From assembly GCF_910594005.1 (NCBI RefSeq), contig NC_057832.1, positions 106,899,152-106,963,151 of the forward strand: a stretch of DNA of 64,000 bases, written 5' to 3'. Source of the stretch: Cervus elaphus (Eukaryota; Chordata; Mammalia; Artiodactyla; Cervidae). Every line of letters begins with the position of its first letter. The stretch's first letter is position 1. The notes under the pieces were generated by a model that saw only the letters and a program-made list of their open reading frames with translations, made no database searches and was not told the origin of the DNA. Below are positions 46,800-56,799 of this stretch, in pieces. The translations under genes and the position numbers were made by a program.

Positions 46800-47810
46800 C
46801 CTGCAAATGTCCCATCAGCAAGAGGAACAAATCCAAAGTTAAGGCTGGAAGGGACTATAAAGGACATTCATAGCAGAGAGCAGGGTTCTCTGGGGCCAAA
46901 AGGAACAGTCAGCCAGAGACAACAACATGAGATTTCTGGTTCAAACAACTAACACTGGTGAGTACACTATACAGCTTCTGACCCAGGCTCTTATAATCTA
47001 TGTTTTGTTCCTTGAAAAAAAAAAAAAAAAAAAAACAGAACTAAACTCTGAGAAATTCATATTTATTGTGTGGACCTATTATATCAAATGACAAGTTCAT
47101 TATTCTAGTACAAACTGCATGGATGACATTTAACACTCTTTGCTCAGCCAATTTTTACTCCCTAGTTCTTTTTAAACAAGATAAATAGAATGGAAAATAT
47201 GAGCTGATTTGGGTTAGACCTAGAAAATCCCATTCCTTCAGTATCGCCCTTCTCCTGACAGCTTAAATGGCTATTTCACATCTGGTGATTAAGAATGTAG
47301 TTTTTACCAGAGGCTACTGCTGACGGAGTTCAGACTCCTGCTCCTGATTGTCTCTGTCAGAGGAATGAGTGTCTTAGGCAGACAGGGAAGCTGTAACCTC
47401 TTCCTGCAATAAACCAGTAGCTCACTGAGCTGGCACCAACTGCTTCCATCGATTTTTCTATACAGATAACTGAAAATGGCTCATATGCTGGTATTTCATG
47501 CCCATCATCAGTGACAAGGAAAAGGCCTTAATTTCTGTGACTGTATCATGGTTCTCATTGCAAACCTTAGGTATAAACTGAAGAAGCACTTTCCTTTCTG
47601 TGGAATTCCCCCCCACCCAAGTATCCCCCTCCAAAACAAACAAAAACAAAACACCAAATATCAGAGAAACCAGGCCAATTTTGGAACTGAGATGAAAAGT
47701 TATGGATAGGGGAAATTTACAGAGGCTTCAAGCAATGGGAATAAACACAGACACTGTAAATGAACTTACGAGGTATGTGGAGTACACGCTGAATATCACT
47801 ACAACTTAAA
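46800..47810. other. Unassigned DNA
   Basis: Contains a poly-A run of ~20 at 47,016-47,036 without a recognisable retroposed body upstream. Nothing else recognised. Confidence 0.45.
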
Positions 47811-47814
47811 CATT

Positions 47815-48014
47815 GCCATGCGAGCTCATGGCTTCAGTCATGTCCGACTCTTTGCAATCCTGTGGACTGCAGCCCACCAGGCTCCTCTGTCCATGGGGAT
47901 TCTCCAGGCAAGAATACTGGAGTGAGTTGCCATTTCCTCCTCCAGGGAATCCTCCCGACCCAAGGATTGAACCTGGATCGCAAAGAGTCAGATAGCGCCA
48001 CCTGGGAAGTCCCA
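47815..48014 (-). mobile_element. Bov-tA SINE
   Basis: Reverse copy, with a rearranged right end ('ggatcgcaaagagtcagatagcgccacctgggaagtccc'). Flanks 'aaacattgccat' and 'aaatattgtcat' look like an old target-site duplication. Confidence 0.88.
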
Positions 48015-48341
48015 AATATTGTCATAGGTTTTAAAATTAAGAAAGAATCTTCAAAAGTTTGGTTAATAAAGCATCTAAGTTTAGAATTTGGGTGGTTTTC
48101 AAAAAAAATGAAGATAGTTTAAAAACAGGTAAATTAAAAAAAAAAAAGAATTCAAAGACTGAAACTAAATTGATTATACTCACTATGTGTATATGCACAC
48201 ATTTCCAAAGGAAGAGCACAGTGGTTTCCTCTTAAACAGGCAATACACACTGACTGACATACTGTGAAATATGACCATAGGTCAAGCTGATGGAATTTTT
48301 TTCCTTATTAATTTCAAACTTTTTTTTTTTTTAACTTTTAA

Positions 48342-48515
48342 ATTCCCAGGTAGCTCAGATGGTAAAGAATCTGCCTGCAGTGCAGGAGACCTGGGTTCAT
48401 TTTCTGGGTCAGGAAGATCACCTGGAGAAGGGAATGGCAATCCACTCCAGTATTCTTGCCTGGAGAATTCCATGGACAGGCCACACGGTTGCAGAGTTGG
48501 ACACAACTGAGCAAG
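48342..48515 (+). mobile_element. Bov-tA SINE in L1-B 3' UTR
   Basis: Sense copy, slightly shortened near the 3' end ('ggacaggccacacggttgcagagttggac' skips the usual 'aggagcctgg' block). Confidence 0.9.
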
Positions 48516-48584
48516 TAATACTACACTTGATTTACAATATTGTGTTAGTTTCAGCTGTATAGCATACTGATTCAGATATTGTTA

Positions 48585-51122
48585 TTCAGTTGCTAACTTT
48601 TGTCCCATCTTTTCTGACCCCATGGACTGTGCCAGGCTTCCCTGTCCTTCACTATCTCCCAGAGTTTGCTCAAACTTATATGCATTGACTTGGTGATGCC
48701 ATCCAATCATCTCATCCCCTGTGAGCTCCTTCTCCTCCTGCCCTCAGTCTTTCCCAGGATCCGAGTCTTTTCCAATGACTCGGCTCTTCGCATCATGTGG
48801 CCAATATTTTAGAGCTTCAGCATCAGTCCTTTCAATGAATATTCAGGGTTGATGTCCTTTAGGACTGACTGGTTTGATCTCCTTGCTGCCCAAGGGACTC
48901 TCAAAAATCTTCTTCAGCACCACAATTCAGAAGCATCAATTCTAAAGTGCTCAGCCTTCTCTACGGTCCAGCTCTCACATCGGTACATGACTACTGGAAA
49001 AACCATAACTTTGTCTATACGGACCTTTGTTGGCAAAGTAATGTCTTTGTTTTTTAATATGCTATCTAGGTTTGTCATAGCTTTTCTTCTATTAAAAGGA
49101 GTAAGAATCTTTTAATTTCATGGTTGCAGTCACAATATGCAGTGATTTTGGAGACCAAAGAAAATAAAGTCCGCCACTGTTTCCATTGTTTCCCCATCTA
49201 TTCGCCGTGAAGTGATGGAACCAGATGCCATGATCTTAGTTTTTTGTATGCTGAATTTTAAGCCAGCTTTTCTATTCTCCTCTTTCACCTTCATCAAGAG
49301 GCTCTTTAGTTCCTCTTCACTTTCTGCCATAAAGGGTGGTGTCCTTTGCATATATGAGGTTATTCATATTTCTCCCAGCAATCTTGATTCCTATTTGTGC
49401 TTCACTCAGCCCAGCATTTTGCATGATGTACTCTGCATATAAGTTAAATAGTCAGGGCAACACTATACAGCCTTGATGTACTTCTTTCCCAACAGTGAAC
49501 ATCTGTTGTACCATGTCTGGTTCTAACTGTTGCTTCTTGACCTGCATACAGGTTTCCTAGAGACAGGTAAGGTGTCTGGTATTCTCATCTCTTGAAGAAT
49601 TTTCCACAGTTTGCTGTGATTCACAAAGTCAAAGGCTTTAGTATAGTTAAGGAAGCAGAAGGAGATGGTTTTCTGGACTTCTCTTGCTTTTCCTATGAGC
49701 CAATGGATGTTGGCAATTTGATCTCTGGTTCCTCTGCCTTTTCTAAATCAAGCTTGAACACCTGGAAATTCTCATTTCACGTACTAATAAAGTCTAGCTT
49801 GGAGAATTTTGAACATTACTTTGTGAGCATATGAAGTGAGTGCAATTGTGTGGTAGTTTGAACATTATTTGGCATTGCCTTTCTTTGGGACTGGAATGAA
49901 AACTGACCTTTTCCAGTCCTGTGACCACTGCTGAGGCTTCCAAATTTGCTGGCATATTGAGGGCAGCACTTCAACAGCATCATCTATTAGGATTTGAAGT
50001 AGCTCAGCTGAAATTCCATCACTTCCACTAGCTTTGTTCGTAGTGATGCTTCCTAAGGCCCACTTGACTTCACATTCCAGGATGTCTGGCTGTAGGTGAG
50101 TGATCACACCATCATGATTATCTGAGTCATTAAGATCTTTTTTGTATAATTTTCCTGTGTATTCTTGCCACCTCTTCTCACTATCTGCTTCTGTTAGATC
50201 CATACCATTTCTGTCCTTTATTGTGCCCGTCTTTTCATGAAATGTTCCCTTGGTATCTCTGATTTTCTTGACGAGATCACTAGTCTTTCCCATTCTATTG
50301 TTTTCCTCTATTTCTTTGCACTGTTCACTTAGGAAGACTTTGTGATCTCTCCTTGCAATTCTTTGGAACTCTGCATTCAGATGGGTATATCTTTTCTTTT
50401 CTTCTTTGCCTTTTGCTTCTCTTCTTTTCTCAGCTATTTGTAAAGCCTCCTCAGACAACCATTTTGCTTTTTTGCATTTCTTTTTCTTGGGGATGGTCTT
50501 GATCTCTGTATCCTGTACAATGTCATGAACCTCCATCCATAGTTCTTGAGGCACTTTGTCTATCAGATCTAGTCTCTTAAATCTATTTCTCACTTCCACT
50601 GTATAATCATAAGGGATTTGATTTGGGTCATGCCCAAATGGCCTTGTGGTTTTTCCCACTTTCTTTAAGTTTGAATTTTGCAATAAGGAATTCACAATAT
50701 GAGCCACCATCAGCTCATTGTCTTGTTTTTGCTGACTGTATAGAGCTTCTCCATCTTTGGCTGCAAAGAATATAATTGATCTGATTTTGGACCATCTGGT
50801 GATGTCCATGTGTAGATCTTCTCTTGTGTTGTTGCAAGGAGGTGTTTGCTATGACCAGTGTGTTCTCTTGGCAAAACTCTGTTAGCCTTTGCCCTGCTTC
50901 ATTTTGTACTCCAAGGCCAAACTTATCTGTACTCCAGGTATCTCTTGACTTCCTACTTTTGCATTCTAATCCCCTATGATGAAAAGGACTCTTTTGGGGT
51001 TTTTTTGGTGTTAGTTCTAGAAGGTCTTATAGGTCTTCATAGAACCATTCAACTTCAGCTTCTTTGGCATTACTGGTTAGAAATCCAAGTCAAATCCATA
51101 GACTTGGATTACTGTGATATTG
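48585..51122 (-). mobile_element. BovB LINE, 2.5 kb, minus strand
   Basis: The longest BovB copy here. It reaches from the 3' end (48,585) through RT and linker into the endonuclease domain ('ttgctatgaccagtgtgttctc', 'tcataggggattagaatgc' on the minus strand, around 50,850-50,975). The RT catalytic site is altered: codons at about 49,349-49,355 give Ala-Lys-Asp where Ala-Asp-Asp is expected. Confidence 0.93.
49865..50809 (-). pseudogene. BovB ORF2 piece, endonuclease end to RT start (314 codons)
   Basis: The longest open frame in the window. It begins at 'MDITRWSKIRSIIFFAAKDG' (end of the endonuclease domain), has the basic linker 'KKKKCKKAKWLSEEALQIAE', and enters the RT finger motifs ('GSITTNKASGSDGISAELLQ'). 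It is open by survival, not function: the upstream endonuclease and downstream RT are both broken. Confidence 0.87.
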
Positions 51123-51129
51123 ACTAGTT

Positions 51130-52850
51130 TGATCTCTTTAAGAAAATTAGAGATACTAAGGGAAATTTCCTGCTAACATGAGCACAATAAAAGACAGAAA
51201 TGGTATGGACCTAACAGAAGCAGAAGATATTAAGAAGAGGTGGCAAGAATACACAGAACTATACAAAAAAAAAAAAAGCTTCATGACCCAGATAACCACG
51301 ATGGTGTGATCACTCACCTACAGCCAGACATCCTGGAATGTGAAGTCAAGTGGGCCTTAGGAAGCATCACTATGAATAAAGCTAGTGGAGGTGATGGAAT
51401 TCCAGTTGAGCTATTTCAAATCCCTAAAGATGATGCTGTGAAAGTGCTGTAATCAGTATGCCAGCAAATTTGGAAAACTCAGCAGTGGTCACAGGACTGG
51501 AAAAGGTCAGTTTCCATTCCAATCCCCCCAAAAAGCAATGCTGAAGAATGCTCAAACTACCACACAATTGCACTCATTTCACATGCCTGCAGAGTAATGC
51601 TCAAAATTCTCCAAGCCAGGCTTCAACTATATGTGAACCATGAACTTCCAGATGTTCAACTTGGATTTAGAAAAAGCAGAGGAACCAGAGACCAAGTTGC
51701 CAACATCCGTTGGATCATCGAAAAGTATGAGAGTTCCAGAAAAACATCCACTTTTGCTTTATTGACTATGCCAAAGCCTTTGACTATCAGGATCACAACA
51801 AACTGTGGAAAATTCTTCAAAAGATGGGAATAACAGACCACCTGATCTGCCTCCTGAGAAATCTGTATGCAGGTCAAGAAGCAACAGTTAGAACCAGACA
51901 TGGAACAACAGACTGGTTCCAAATAGGAAAAGGAGTATGTCAAGGCTGTATATTGTCACCCTGCTTATTTAACTTATATGCAGAGTACATCATGCAAAAT
52001 GCTGGGCTGAGTGAAGCACAAACAGGAATCAAGATTTCTGGGAGAAATATCAATAACCTCAGATACTATATGACACCACCCTTATGGCAGAAACTGAAGA
52101 GGAACTGAAGAGTCTCTTGATGAAAGTGAAAGAGGAGAGTGAAAATGTTGGCTTAAAACTCAACATTCAGAAAACGAAGTTCATGGCTACCAGTCCCATC
52201 AATTCATGGTCCCATCACTAGATGGGGAACAATGGAAATAGTGAGAGACTTTATTTTCTTGGGCTCCAGATGACTTCAGATCGTGACTGCAACCATGAAA
52301 ATAAAAGACACTTGTGCCTTGGAAGAAAAGCTATGACCAACCTAGAGAGCATATTAAAAAGCAGAGACATTACTTTACCAACAAAGGTCAGTTTCATCAA
52401 AGCTATGGTTTTTCCAGTAGTCACGTATGGATGTGAGAGTTGGACCATAAAGAAGGTTGAGCTCAAAGAATTGATGCTTTTGAATTGTGGTGTTGGAGAA
52501 GGCTCTTGAGATCCAACCAGTTGCAAGGAGATCCAACCAGTCCATCCTAAAGGAAATCAGTCCTGAATATCCACTGGAAGGACTGATGCTGAAGCTGAAA
52601 CTCCAATACTTTGGCCACCTCATGCAAATAACTGACTCGTTTGAAAAGACCCTGATGCTAGGAAAGATTGAAGATGGGAGGAGAAGGGGATGACAGAGGA
52701 TGAGATGGTTGGATGGCATCACCAACTCAATGGACATGAGTTTGGGTAAACTCTGGGAGTTGGTGATGGACAGGGAAGCCTGGTGTGCTGCAGTCCATCC
52801 ATGAGGTTGCAAAGAGTGGGACACGACTGAATGACTGAACTGAACTGAGG
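51130..52850 (+). mobile_element. BovB LINE, 1.7 kb, plus strand
   Basis: Starts in the linker ('gatctctttaagaaaattagag') and ends 'gactgaactgaactga'. It lies 7 bp from the minus-strand copy in opposite orientation. The RT catalytic motif is damaged by a small deletion ('cctcagatactatatgacacc', about 52,059-52,078, lacks the Ala-Asp codons). No convincing target-site duplication was found. Confidence 0.93.
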
Positions 52851-52859
52851 TTTTGACAG

Positions 52860-55181
52860 TCTCTCTCTGTCTACATACATATTTGTGTGTGTGTGTGTAA
52901 GTATGTATGTATATACATGATTGAAGTTACTGATCTCTTAAGTTCAAACTCATTTTAATTATCCTGCATTTGTATTCTCCTCCTCACAATTAAAAGTTTT
53001 GATACCATATTGGTGTGTGTATGATTTCTTACCTTTACTGTATGTTTGCTTTTACTGGTGAGCTTTCCTTTTTCATAATTTTCTTGTATCTAGTTGTGTC
53101 TTTTTCTTTTTCATCTAGAAATGTTCCTTTCAGTTCAGTTCAGTTCAATTCAATTATGTTCCTTTAGCATTTGTCATAAAGCTGGTTTGATGGTACTGAG
53201 TTCTTCTAGCTTTTCCTTGACTGTAAAAGTTTTTTGACATCTCTGTAACATCTGAATAAGAGCCTTGCTGGGTGGAGTAGTCTTGGCTGGAGGTTTTTTC
53301 CTTTTTTCTCTTTAAATATATGATGCCACTTCCTTCTGGTCTGCAGAGGTTCTGCTGAAGAATCAACTTGATGGTCTTATGGGGGGTTCCATTGTATGTT
53401 ATTTGTTGCTTTTCCCTTGTTTCTTTTAGTATTTTCTGTTTGTCTTTAATTTTTGTCAGTGTGATTATATGTCTTTGTGTGTTTCTCTTGGGTTTGCCTT
53501 GTATGAGACTCTCTGCAACTCCTGGAGCTGGATGACTGTTTCCATTCCTGTGCTAGGGAGGTTTTCAGCTATTATCTCTTCAAATAACTTTTAAGGCTCT
53601 TTTCTCTCCCTCTTCTCCTTCTGGCACCCCTACATATGAATTCTGGTGCATTTGGTATTGTCTCAGAGGTCTCTTAAACTGTTCTCATTTCTTTTCATTG
53701 TTTTTTCTTTATTCTATTCCATGACAGTTATTTCTACCACTTTGTCTTCCAGTTCACTGATTTGTTCTTCTGCCCTATTTATTCTGCTACTGATTCCTTT
53801 TTGTGTATTTTTCATCTGAGTTATTGCATTCTTCAACTTTGGTTCTTCTTTATACATTCTAACTCTTTGCTAAGAATTTCTTGTAACCTCTTGCTCTGTG
53901 CATCCATCTTTTTTCCCAAATTTCTGGTTCATCTATAAAGATGATAAGATAATTACTCTGAACTCTGTTTTGGATACATTGTCTTTCTCCACTTCACTTA
54001 GTTCTTCTGAGGTTTTATTTTGTTCCTTCACTTGGAACATATTCCTTTGCATTCTCATTTTGTTTAAAACTCTATTTACATTTTTATGTGTATAGTGGGT
54101 TAGGTACCTTTCTTGACCTTGGAGAAGTCACCCTCTGTAGGCGATTTCCTGTGTATGAAAGCAGTACACGTCCCTCTCATCACCAAAGCCAGGGACAAGC
54201 TGGTTCCACTGTAGGTTCTGACCAGTGTTTTCAGACTCAGACTTAGTTTGCAGGCCACAGTACTATACTTTTCTTGCATCTGGTGACTGCCCCATGATGG
54301 ATGAGGCTGGTCTGGAGGCTCATGAAGTCTTCTTGATGGAAGGAGTTGCTGCCTGCCCACTGGTGGGTAGAGCTGGGTCTTGGCCCTCTGGTGCGCAGGG
54401 GTGTGTCAACTGGCATGTGAAGAGGTGGCTGCGGGTTCAAGAATTTTTTAAGGGAGGCTGTCCGCTGATGGTTGGAGCTGCATCCCTCCTGTTCGGTTGT
54501 TTGGACTCAGGTGTCCCAGCACTGAATCCTACAGGCTGTAGGATAGGGCCAGATCTCTATGCCAAAGGCCCACAGTGGCTGCATTCAGCCAGAGTTCACA
54601 TAGGTGAACACTCCCTGCTATGTTCACCACCAGCTTTTATGACCCCAGAGAGAGCCAAAGCCACCCCCTTAGAAGACCCTCCAACACCAGCATGTAGGTC
54701 TGGTCCAGGCTCTTGCAGAATCACTGCTTTACCCTGGGCCCCAGTGCATGTAAGACTTTGTGTGCACTTTCTAAGAATGGAGTCTCTGTTTCCCCAAGCC
54801 CTGAGGAGCTCCTAAAGTCAAACCCTGTTGGTCTTCAAAGCCAAATGCTTTGGGGGTCTCCTCCTCCCAGAGCTAGACTCCTGGGCTAGGGAGCCTCACA
54901 TGGGGCTCAGAGCTCTCATTCCTGGAAAAACTTCTACAGTATAATCATCCTCATGTTTGTGGGTCACCCACCTGGGTGGCATGGGATTTGATTACATTGC
55001 AAGTGCACCAATCTGTTGTGGTTTCCTCTGTGTCTTTGAATGTGAAATATCTTTTTTTTCTGTAGATTCCAGTCTTTTTTAAATTGATAGTTGTTCAGTC
55101 CTTTGTTGTGGTTTTGGTTTACTTGTTAGAGGAGGAGAGTTCGAGGTCCTTCTACTTCATCATCTTGTCTCTCTCCTCTCC
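52860..55181 (-). mobile_element. L1-B 5' region and 5' UTR
   Basis: Antisense text typical of L1 5' portions: 'ctggtgagctttcctttttc', 'cttctggtctgcagaggttctgctg', 'ttccagttcactgatttgttc', then GC-richer 5' UTR ('tgggtagagctgggtcttgg', 'gggtcacccacctgggtgg'). The 196-codon plus-strand frame at 54,225-54,815 is an antisense artefact of this UTR. Contains the minimal BovB-tail insertion at 53,131-53,155. Confidence 0.82.
53131..53155 (-). mobile_element. Minimal BovB (or Bov-A2) tail insertion, 25 bp
   Basis: Five copies of a CAGTT/CAATT pentamer, identical in type to the BovB 3' tail, sit between perfect 10-bp repeats ATGTTCCTTT at 53,121-53,130 and 53,156-53,165. Related L1 sequences as I know them have one copy of that target. 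Confidence 0.65.
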
Positions 55182-55194
55182 ATTTCAAACTTTT

Positions 55195-55487
55195 GGCTAT
55201 ATTTATTGCATATTTTCTCTCAGTCTGTTTTCAGAGTTGTACCTTATCACTGTCAAAGTTGTATATCTTTAACTTTTTAAGACACATTTTTAAGCTACAG
55301 GGAATAAAAATGATTGAGGCAAACTTAAGGTTAGGACTTCAATGTCAAACCAACTGGATTTAATGAACTAAGATATCTAAGGTGAGAGCATCTTGCCTGT
55401 CCCCTGTGCCACAGTTCATAGAACAGTGCTATAAATATGGTATTATGCATTTCACCATGTATCACCCCCAGCATATTTTCATAGGTA
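55195..55487. other. Unassigned DNA
   Basis: No feature recognised. Confidence 0.5.
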
Positions 55488-55920
55488 TAACTTACTGAGC
55501 ACTTACTATGTGGGCTTCCCAGGTGGCTCAGTGGTAAAAACTCCACCTGCAATGCAGGAGACATGAGCTCGATTCCTGGGTCTGGAAGATCCCCTGGAGA
55601 AGGAAATGGCAACCTACTCTAGTATTCTTGCCTAGAAATCTCATGGACAGAGGAGCCTGGCAGGCTATAGTCCATGGGGTCGCAAAAGAGTTTGACACGA
55701 CTTAGTGACTAAACAACAACTCACAATGTGCTAGGCATTATTCTAAATATTTTTCTAGACAGTATCTCATTTAATGTCCATAACAACTCCATTTGGTTGG
55801 CAGTGGTGTTTTCTATATTTCTGATGAGGAAACTGAAGTTCAGAAAGAGACAGCGTTACGTAGACTCAGTTTATTGCCAGCACCTTAGATGCCAAACCCA
55901 GGGCTGTGCACACTGATTCA
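55488..55920 (-). repeat. MIR SINE split by a Bov-tA
   Basis: Reversed MIR: 'ctgagcacttactatgtg' before the SINE, 'aatgtgctaggcattattctaaat', 'tatctcatttaatgtccataac' and 'gaggaaactgaagttcagaaag' after it. The halves overlap by an eroded target-site duplication (actatgtg / acaatgtg). Confidence 0.85.
55511..55720 (+). mobile_element. Bov-tA SINE inserted in a MIR
   Basis: Full-length, low divergence: 'ggcttcccaggtggctcagtgg' to 'ttgacacgacttagtgac' with tail 'aacaacaac'. Confidence 0.95.
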
Positions 55921-55924
55921 GAAA

Positions 55925-56660
55925 ATGCCAAGCAGGAAAGAAATCCACCGTGACCCTCTTACACTGAGCAGTGAAGAAGAAACATCCTTCCTCATTAGCT
56001 ATCATGATCACATCCTCCATATGGTTTTAACACATAGTGCTTATTAAGCATCCCTGCTATGGGTAAGTTCTGGTCCTTTCCCTCTGTATAAAACTGAACT
56101 AATTATCTTTACACCTTTCAAGTGATAGCCTGTAGAGTCGAGGAACTAGCAACCTGTGGCTGACTGTATTGATCTCTAGAAATAAACACACACAAAATTC
56201 CAAGGGTTGAAACCTATAAGAGGTATGGGACTGAAGCCATAGAAGTCTTATAAAAAAGACATTGTAGATTTTTAAAATGCCAGTCAGCATGACTACTATG
56301 ACAAATATTGCTCGAACAGTATACTTTGTGGGAGACTTTAGTGGTTTCCAAAGTGAAGCCTTTAAACAGCGATCAATTTGAAACTTTTCTCATCTTTATA
56401 ACGAGTCTTCTATAAAAAGATTCCCTTCAGGGAATCCCACCACTTGAAAGAAAAAGGAGGTCCAGGAATCATCAGTTGTTCAGTCTTGTTTTACAGATCA
56501 GGAAACTGGGCTCCTCCTGAGCAGAACTGGGCCTGGAATCCAGTGTATTTTTCTTCTACCACAAGTATCTGCTTTATCCTCATAACGCCTTCAGCTGGAA
56601 TCTAAAGCATTTGAATGTTGCAATTGTGACAGAAGCTGCAGATGAGAAGTCCCTAAGCTT
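55925..56660. other. Mostly unassigned DNA
   Basis: Around 56,490-56,560 'ttttacagatcaggaaactgggctcctcctg' is MIR-like. Otherwise nothing recognised. Confidence 0.4.
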
Positions 56661-56664
56661 TGGT

Positions 56665-56790
56665 GAAGTCTCCCTGTCACTAGTTAGCTACGTGATCCTG
56701 GGCAGTGTTTTAAGCTCTTGGAACCATAGTTTTCCCCTCTGCACAGTGCAGTTTGATGGCCATGGTGTCTGGAGTCATTTTACTACTATA
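56665..56790 (+). repeat. MIR SINE
   Basis: Sense MIR core: 'gtcactagttagctacgtgatcctgggcagtgttttaagctc' and 'cagttttcccctctgcac' in diverged form. The frame at 56,611-56,811 runs through this repeat. Confidence 0.7.
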
Positions 56791-56799
56791 ACATGTGAC

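Larger units (their letters stand above)
48324..55181 (-). mobile_element. L1-B: minus-strand L1 with core replaced by BovB copies
   Basis: A perfect 13-bp target-site duplication ATTTCAAACTTTT lies at 48,311-48,323 and 55,182-55,194. At the left, a poly-T tail (48,319-48,332) and 3' UTR text ('ttgatttacaatattgtgttagtttc', 48,528-48,580) are the L1 3' end. At the right, 52,860-55,181 is L1 5' region and 5' UTR, ending 'ttctacttcatcatcttg'. ORF1/ORF2 are missing; the space holds two BovB elements and a Bov-tA. L1 antisense frames are not coding. Confidence 0.85.

Noticed and set aside
46426..46842. 138-codon frame with PALIKPPIK repeats as a possible repeat protein or CRISPR-like array
   Set aside because: The repeats are head-to-tail without spacers, so not CRISPR. 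The frame is open because the 27-bp unit is a multiple of three; upstream part resembles an old repeat and there is no gene context.
47016..47036. Poly-A run as the tail of a processed pseudogene
   Set aside because: No retroposed gene body or target-site duplication could be found upstream.
48585..52850. Head-to-head BovB as one twin-primed (5'-inverted) insertion
   Set aside because: Twin priming gives non-overlapping parts of one element; here both arms cover the same 1.7 kb including two 3' ends, so two insertions are needed.
54225..54815. 196-codon plus-strand frame
   Set aside because: It is antisense to the 5' UTR of L1-B; GC-rich UTR sequence gives long open frames by chance.
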